A DNA stretch of 64,000 nt from Symsagittifera roscoffensis (taxonomy: Eukaryota; Xenacoelomorpha; Acoela; Convolutidae). Below are positions 57,241-64,000 of the stretch, one piece after another. Both the position numbers and the translations under genes were made by a program. The stretch lies in contig NC_087063.1 in the NCBI RefSeq assembly GCF_963678635.1, positions 37,524,759 through 37,588,758 of the forward strand, read 5' to 3'. Under the pieces are notes generated by a model. It was not told the origin of the DNA. It did not search any database and saw nothing but the letters and a program-made list of their open reading frames with translations. Positions within the stretch are counted from its first letter, which is position 1, and each line of letters opens with the position of its first letter.

Positions 57241-59676
57241 TACCAACATCAAAATGTTTCTCAAATTGGGTCCAAAAAAGGACTGAAGACTAAGTCCATT
57301 TGCCTGGAGAACATGTAAATGCTTCTCAGGATATTGAGAAGTCTGGTGGTTTGAAAAGAAAAATTGTCTCTACAGGTTCCAACTTCGCAAGTTGGTAGGA
57401 CGGCAGCTCAATTTTTTTGACTTCATCTTTCGTAGTCATTGATAATTTCGTGTTCGATAATTCGTCCAAGTGAAGTTGTATTTGTTTTCAATGATCTTGC
57501 TTATGGTGAAACCATCCTTAATTTGCATGTTTTTTGACAACGGCAAAATGATCACTATGCGCAATCTGCTCTTGAATTAAAAGTCCGCCTAGTTTTGTCA
57601 CCCGTCGCTGAATTTTTTCAACTCTTTTCAGATCTGCTTTGTTCGGATACCAGACAACGCAGGCATACATAAAGATGGGAACGAGCCTTAATTGTGAAGA
57701 CTGAGCTTTCAGTCAAGGGCAGGATTTTGTTTGGCTTACCACAATCTGCATTTGTATGAGCACTCCACGTCAATTTTTTGACAACCATTATTCCCAGGTC
57801 TTTTTCGCAACGTGGTTGTTCATTTCATCCCATTCAATTCGTAGTTTTGTTTCGCTTTTTCGATACAGCGAAACGAAATGACATCGAAGTTGAAAACTAT
57901 TTGATTTTTGAAGCACCATTTCTCTACGATCTTTCTGAAGAACCGACACGTCCTTTATTGAGCGTAATTGTAATAGCCTAGCATCGTCAGCACACATAAA
58001 AGGCTTTGATTTCAAACTGACGATCAATTTCGAAAATGTAAAAAGAAACAGCAGTGGGCCAAGAAGGAAGCCTTGCGGCATCCGCTTGAAACAATGTACT
58101 CTGATGCTACATCATCTTTTTGTACAAACTGATTTTGTCGTAATTTTTTCGTCATTATCGAATGATCAATTTTTTTGAACTCTTTTGAGAAGTCTAATTA
58201 AATTGCTTCCAGACGATCGGAAAATTGAATTCCCTTAAAAATATTGTCCATGAAACAAAGAAGTTGAAGAAATTTCGAACGTACTTTCTGGAAACCGTTC
58301 TGATAAGGAGGGATAAAACTTGTTATGTTCAGATATTGCGTATCAAACAACCTTTTTTTTCAAAAGTCTTGTATGCATTTTTCAATAGAGTTATCGGTCG
58401 ATAATTACTTACTTCTCTTTGAGCCCGTCTTACGAAGCCACCCGACCAACCTTGAATTTTCCGGATTTTCAACTAGCGCTATTTGTGGAAGAGTTTTCCC
58501 AGAGCAAGTTAAATAATTGTGCTGTTTCTGATTAACACAGGAGGCAGGTCAGCGTGTCCTCTGGACTTCGTGACAGGGAGAGACTTCAGTGTGGAAAGTT
58601 TCTTAGGTTGTGATATGTCGCAGTTTCTTATGATTACCTCACTCTTTATTTCAGCGACAACTACAATTTGCGCAACCAAAGGAGAAAAGATGGAATGAAA
58701 ATAAGCGTTAAACAAATTGCCTTGATCTCCTAACATATCAGCAGTGATGGTACGATATCGCACAATAAGTGGGATTTGTGACCCTGATCTTAAAGGTTTG
58801 AAATATTTGAAAAGCGGCTTTGTGCTTAGGTTTTTTGCTAAATTAGTTTCGTAAACTTGTTGATAAATTTCAATCATTGATGTAATCTGTTTTTCTAAGC
58901 GTGATGTTTTTAATTTCAGGCACAAATTTAGATATCTTTGCTGCTGTTGCTTCACTGTTTTGACTTCTTGATTAGGTAAGACTCTTGAGACCCATGGACT
59001 TAGACTGCTTCGATGAACTGTTTCGAGCGGAACACACTCTTTCAAGTTAAAATTCATCCAGATGTTCAATTGCTCGAGCATGGCGTTGACATTTGACCAG
59101 AATTTTGGCGAAAATGGAATATTTCGATGTTCAAAGAGTTCTTCCTTATCAGCCATTGCGTAGCTAATTTTTCTCCTCGAAGAACTTAGTGCAGCTTTAG
59201 TCGAACCGTTCAAGCAATTCTTCCTTCGGTAATGATCAGAGTAAGGATGAAGTTGGCAAATAAAATATTCTACGTCCAAAGATACAATTGCTTCTGGCTG
59301 GGTTCTCAGTACAATATCTAAAGTAGATGAGTGGGTTGCTGGGATCCCAATAACTTGTTCGAGATTTAGCTTATCGAACTCGTCAAGAATTTTAGACTCA
59401 TAGTCATCAATTGAATACAAAATTGACCAACTCACTGATTCGGAGCAGCCTTAGCCTTAACTACAGATAACATGCTTCTCCAAGCTCCATCGATATTCGC
59501 TGGTGTTAGTTGGATTACAAAAGTTAACGATAAGACAACTCAGGTCAACTAGAATTAAACGCCATACAAGGAAATCGTTACTCAATTTAATTGGAACAAT
59601 CGAATGAGGTATTTTTTGTCAACTCCAAGAAAAAAATCGCCCTATTTTGAGAGTCCATCAGTTTGGAGGTAGCAGC
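57241..59676 (-). mobile_element. Non-LTR retrotransposon, left copy of a tandem duplication
   Basis: The sequence from TACCAACATCAAAATGTTTC (57241) to GGTAGCAGC (59676) is repeated at 59681-62146 with few differences (offset 2440-2470). On the - strand it reads the end of an endonuclease, a linker, the RT and a 3' tail. It belongs broadly to the CR1/Jockey group. The unit's right edge lies within the endonuclease, so this copy lacks its 5' half. Confidence 0.85.
57788..59435 (-). pseudogene. Non-LTR pol fragment (endonuclease end, linker, RT), left copy
   Basis: The long frame 59435-58509 has THSSTLDIVLRT and HPYSDHYR, the ...NxLDLVL and SDHxP signature that ends an APE-type endonuclease. 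It continues with the basic linker and NLFNAYFHSIF, the KANxFNxxFxSVF motif before the RT. Past a shift, the RT continues: VSNYRPITLL (about 58410), then QNGFQK and LDFSKEFKKIDHSI (motif A; a stop directly precedes it), MPQGFLLGPLLFLF (58040-58081, motif B) and CADDARLL (motif C). The protein would act by target-primed reverse transcription. The frame is interrupted more than once, so it is dead. Confidence 0.82.
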
Positions 59677-59680
59677 CAAA

Positions 59681-62146
59681 TACCAACATCAAAATGTTTC
59701 TCGAATTGGGTCCAAAAAAGGACTGAAGACTAAGTCCATTTGCCTGGAGAACATGTAAATGCTTCTCAGGATATTGAGAAGTCTGGGGGTTTGAAAAGAA
59801 AAATTGTCTCTACAGGTTCCAACTTCGCAAGTTGGTAGGCCGGCAGCCCAATTTTTTGACTTTATCTTTCGTAGTCATTGATAATTTCGTGTTCGATAAT
59901 TCGTCCAAGTGAAGTTGTATTTGTTTTCAATGATCTTGCTTATGGTGAAACCATCCTTAATTTGCATATTTTTTGACAACGGCAAAATGATCACTTTGCG
60001 CAATCTGCTCTTGAATTAAAAGTCCGCCTAGTTTTGTCACCCGTCGCTGAATTTTTTCAACTCTTTTCAGATCTGCTTTGTTTGGATAGCAGACAACGCA
60101 GGCATACATAAAGATGGGAACGAGCCTTAATTGTGAAGACTGAGCTTTCAGTCAAGGGCAGGATTTTGTTTGGCTTACCACAATCTGCATTTGTATGAGC
60201 ACTCCACATCAATTTTTTGACAACCATTATTCCCAGGTCTTTTTCGCAACGTGGTTGTTCAGGTTCATCTCATTCAATTCGTAGTTTTGTTTCGCTTTTT
60301 CGATAGAGCGAAACGAAATGACATCGAAGTTGAAAACTATTTGATTTTTGAAGCACCATTTCTCTACGATCATTCTGAAGAACCGACACGTCCTTTATTG
60401 AGCGTATTTGTAATAACCTAGCATCGTCAGCACACATAAAAGGCTTTGATTTCAAACTGACGATCAATTTCGAAAATTTAAAAAGAAACAGCAGTGGACC
60501 AAGAAGGAAGCCTTGCGGCATCCGCTTGTAACAATGTACTCTGATGCTACATCATCTTTTTGTACAAACTGTCTTTGTCGTATTTTTTTCGTCATTATCG
60601 AATGATCAATTTTTTTGAACTCTTTTTTCTCAAATTGGGTCCAAAAAAGGACTGGGTCCAAAAAAGTGTAATTAAATTGCTTCCAGACGATCGGAAAATT
60701 GAATTCCCTTATAAATATTGTCCATGAAACGGAGAAGTTGAAGAAAATTCGAACGTATTTTCTGGAAACCGTACTGATAAGGAGGGATAAAACTTGTAAT
60801 GTTCAGTTATTGCGTATCAAACAACCTTTTTTTTCAAAAGTCTTGTATGCAATTTTCAATAGAGTTATCGGTCGATAATTACTTACTTCTCTTTGAGCCC
60901 GTCTTACGAAGCCACCCGACCAACCTTGAATTTTCCGGAACTTCAACTAGCGCTATTTGTGGAAGAATTTTCCCAGAGCAAATTAAATAATTGTGCTGTT
61001 TCTGATTAACACAGGAGGCAGGTCAGCGTGTCCTCTGGACTTCGTGATAGGGAGAGACTTCAGTATGGAAAGTTTCTTAGGTTGTGATATGTCGCAGTTT
61101 CTTATGATTACCTCACTCTTTATTTGCAAACTACAATTTGCGCAACCAAAGGAGAAAAGATGGATTGAAAATAAGCGTTAAACAAATTGCCTTGATCTCC
61201 TAACATATCAGCAGTGATGGTACGATATCGCACAATAAGTGGGATTTGTGACCCTGATCTTAAAGGTTTAAAATATTTGAAAAGCGGCTTTGTGCTTAGG
61301 TTATTTGCTAAATTAGTTTCGTAAACTTGTTGATAACTTTCAATCATTGATGTAATCTGTTTTTCTAAGCGTGATGTTTTTAATTTCAGGCACAAATTTG
61401 GATATCTTTGCTGCTGTTGCTTCACTGTTTTGACTTCTTGATTAGGTAAGACTCTTGAGACCCATGGACTTAGACTGCTTCGATGAACTGTTTCGAGCGG
61501 AACACACTCTTTCAAGTTAAAATTCATCCAGATGTTCAATTGCTCGAGCATGGCGTTGACATTTGACCAGAATTTTGGCGAAAATGGAATATTTCGATGT
61601 TCAAAGAGAGTTCTTCCTTATCAGCCATTGCGTAGCTAATTTTTCTCCTCGAAGAACTTTGTGCAGCTTTAGTCGAACCGTTCAAGCAATTCTTTATTCG
61701 GTAATGATCAGAGTAAGGATGAAGTTGGCAAATAAAATATTCTACGTCCAAAGATACGATTGCTTCTGGCTGGGTTCTCAGTACAATATCTTAAGTAGAT
61801 GAGTGGGTTGCTGGGAACCCAATAACTTGTTAGAGATTTAGCTTATCGAACTCGTCAAGAATTTTAGACTCATAGTCATCAATTGAATACAAAATTGACC
61901 AACTCACTGATTCGGAGCAGCCTTAGCCTTAACTACAGATAACATGCTTCTCCAAGCTCCATCGATATTCGCTGGTGTTAGTTGGATTACAAAAGTTAAC
62001 GAAAAGACAACTCAGGTCAACTAGAATTAAACGGCATACAAGGAAATCGTTACTCAATTGAATTGGAACAATCGAATGAGGTGTTTTTTGTCAACTCCAA
62101 GAAAAAAATCGCCGTATTGAGAGTCCATCAGTTTGGAGGTAGCAGC
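59681..62146 (-). mobile_element. Non-LTR retrotransposon, right copy of the tandem duplication
   Basis: Almost the same sequence as 57241-59676. It begins TACCAACATC directly after the left unit's AGCAGC and four bases (CAAA). Unlike the left unit it continues past 62146 into the endonuclease start and ORF1-like region, so it is the more complete copy. A short piece of the element's own 3' region is inserted in its RT at about 60628-60668. Confidence 0.85.
60270..61890 (-). pseudogene. Non-LTR pol fragment, right copy
   Basis: It carries the same motifs as the left copy: HPYSDHYR, NLFNAYFQSIF, DRLEAI, FKKIDHSIMTKK, MPQGFLLGPLLFLF and CADDARLL. It has extra damage: a frame change near 61605 (an added AG), a small deletion around 61125-61135, and an insertion at 60628-60668. 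It is more broken than the left copy. Confidence 0.8.
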
Positions 62147-62181
62147 GTTTTATGGAAAGTTGGCTGAGATGAGGTTCGGCG

Positions 62182-62480
62182 TCAAGATAGGATGGGTGTA
62201 AACCAGGTTTCTGTTAATGCAATTATGTGAGGCTTTGTTGCTGCGATAGCTTTTGAAAAACATAACCGTCGTTCCAAGTTTATTAAGCTTCGTACATTGA
62301 AACGAATAAGTTCTTTGACCTTAAGTAATTTTTCGAAGGTTTCTGACCTTTTTATTGCTTCGATATTAGTTTTATGAGACTTGTCTATAGCAACGCTCTT
62401 TGCGTTCAGGAAAAGTTTCAGTGATCGAATTTTTAGACGTGATGCGTTTACGCCACTTTATTCTTTTCTTAACGTTTTTT
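62182..62480 (-). pseudogene. Non-LTR endonuclease N-terminus of the right copy
   Basis: A - strand open stretch ends at a TGA (62182-62184) and contains RFNVRSLINLERRL, then ATKPHIIALTETWFTP. The NxRSLxNK and PxIIALTETW motifs are the N-terminal signature of APE-type endonucleases in non-LTR elements; the Glu of TETW is the metal ligand. It lies directly upstream (on the - strand) of the duplicated part and supplies the 5' half missing from the left copy. Confidence 0.75.
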
Positions 62481-63190
62481 CAGGCATGCGTTCTCAATTT
62501 TTCTTTCTTATTTCTCAAACTTGTTTTTCAGAAGACAGGAGCAGTGGAGCTTTTGATAAATTTTTTGGACGTCTCAAGCGTTTTGAAGCTTGACAAGCAT
62601 TGCTCGAGGTCTTGTTTCTCCTGCTGCAGCTTCCTTAACCGTTTAAAATCAGTTATTGTTGGTTATCCGACAGATGAGAAAAGGCTGCAGATAAATTAAA
62701 ATGACTAGACTGCATTGATTGTACAAAGTTGTTTGCTACAATTTCCGGTACTCCGTGAAGACTTATTTCAAGCAGATGATCTATTTTTTTAAGAAAAGAA
62801 ACTCCAATATTACTCTTACCAGAGGCAACTACTTTTACCAGAGGCTTATTGAGAAGTAAACTCTTTCTTGATCGGAGCGACTGCATTATTGAGTTTCGTC
62901 ATTTTTTCTATTTTTTGTCGATGCTGCTGATCAGCGAAGTCTTCAAATTGTTAATGCTTAGGTTGACTGATGAGAACTGATCTTGTGGATGCTTCTCTCG
63001 CGTTTCAGAGGCTCTCAGTTGATCTAGTGTTTATCGAAATGCGCATTGAAAGTGTTTCCGATAGCCCGCTCATATATCTATCTTCGCACGTCGAGAATTT
63101 TTTTTGGTTGGGTAATAATCTTTCGAGGTGTTTGTCGTCCCACTTGAAGAACTCGTGTTCGCGTAAGTAAGGGAGGTGAAATTTATACAA
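62481..63190 (-). pseudogene. ORF1-like, coiled-coil region upstream of the endonuclease
   Basis: Fragments such as ITDFKRLRKLQQEKQDLEQC (about 62585-62650) have heptad-like Leu/charged spacing. They precede the endonuclease in the position of a non-LTR ORF1. ORFs 62653-62886 and 63005-63190 on the same strand are short and without recognised motif. The frame is broken, and the 5' end of the element was not found. Confidence 0.4.
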
Positions 63191-63229
63191 TTAAAAACTA
63201 CTGAGAGCTAACCCTAGGTCTCCAGAAAA

Positions 63230-64000
63230 CTTGACAAGCTTAAAAGGGACGAAAGGATCTAAGGGACGTAAATTTGATCGGCTGTGATGTATGTAAGTTT
63301 TGAAAATTCAATTTTCTACCATTGAAATTTTTGCAGTGTCAAACATCCGGAATAATTAGTCGCTTTGGGCTATGTACGTATAACCGGATCTCAGAAATCC
63401 CTTCATAGACAAGGGTTTTCCAGTTCTAATCGAATCCGGTTTGTCGAAACATTTAATGAGTGTCTGGCTATCTAAGCTTCCAGAGCGCTAGTATATTGTC
63501 ATTATCGAACTTTTCTGATCAGAATGTTATATTTTTCTAAGGTTGCAGACACTATTAACAGTCTTTCATGAAGTTTTTAGCGATACTGAAGTTTGGAAAA
63601 AACACGATTTCTAGAGAAAAGTCTCTCTGAATATTTGTGGCTTATAAGCTCTTGTAGAGTTTATATAAAGGTAATTTTTAACTCTTTGTTATCTAAATTA
63701 CATAGTTTGTCCTGATTGTAGACAAAAATAGCCAACTTTTAGTTGATTTTTTTTACTGGGCTTAAAAAAACAAAGATTACTAGAATTATTTCTTCGATTA
63801 TTATGGTTATATCTGCTCCTAAAGATAACCGTAAGGTTTTCGTATCTCTTATAGACAATTGTGTCCAATTTCATGTATTTGTCCCTGATTAAAGACATTG
63901 TTTATAACATTTTAGGCTATATAATAAGTAGCTTAGATAGCCAAAACGAAAACAGTAGAGATTAACATACTTTAGCATAGCAAAAAGAACAATATGGATG
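63230..64000. repeat. Right edge with ~200-bp tandem repeat units
   Basis: GCGCTAGTATATTGTCATTA (63485), shared in part with 51130, then GATCAGAATG, GCAGACACTATTAACAG, TTGTAGAGTTTAT and GATTGTAGACAAAAATAG mark diverged units. No gene seen. Confidence 0.55.

Overview
The window is animal (metazoan) nuclear DNA. It is AT-rich and intron-rich, with split exons, consensus splice sites, tRNA-derived repeats, several retrotransposon classes and a very long satellite. There are no bacterial operons, CRISPR arrays or rRNA genes. The only host gene I can support is on the + strand. It encodes a PIX-type (ARHGEF6/ARHGEF7-like) Rho/Rac guanine-nucleotide exchange factor. An SH3 exon lies at 6797-7076, and three DH-domain exons lie at 40136-40230, 41106-41351 and 46443-46632. 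The DH exons join in frame (phases 2 and 2) and carry the PIX signature YCANHP. The SH3 and first DH exons do not join in phase, so at least one exon between them is unidentified. The rest of the DH, the PH domain and the C-terminus were not found with confidence. The species cannot be named. The retroelement set (Penelope-like, CR1-like with a 2A peptide, and an unclassified RT family I remember from marine invertebrates) suggests an invertebrate.

Layout. 1-852: an unrecognised ORF with one stop. 853-2960: no gene seen. 2961-6273 (- strand): a decayed Penelope-like element with RT and GIY-YIG endonuclease; a PHD finger lies inside the RT between motifs B and C. 6288-6371: an exon-like partial copy of the SH3 exon. 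6797-7076: the real SH3 exon. 7390-8877: the 3' end of an unclassified RT element. 9090-32485: a roughly 23.4-kb satellite built from ~85-bp monomers in an 11-monomer, ~940-bp higher-order repeat, with 1.88-kb dimers in its right half. 32.6-35.5 kb: broken CR1-like non-LTR pieces, including a 2A motif and a decayed PHD finger. 35.5-40.1 kb: intron with a dispersed repeat that has tRNA-like promoters. 40.1-46.6 kb: DH exons separated by repeat-filled introns. 46.6-64 kb: no certain exon. This last part holds a non-LTR RT fragment with a C-terminal zinc motif (49.4-50.15 kb), a diverged ~200-bp tandem repeat, a second copy of the unclassified RT family (54.06-56.7 kb), and a non-LTR element duplicated in tandem on the - strand (57.24-62.15 kb, with its endonuclease and upstream part to ~62.9 kb).

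All retroelement reading frames contain stops or frameshifts, so they are relics here. The features most worth following are the PHD insertion in the Penelope RT, the intronic higher-order satellite, and the duplicated SH3 exon fragment with its own splice-like borders.
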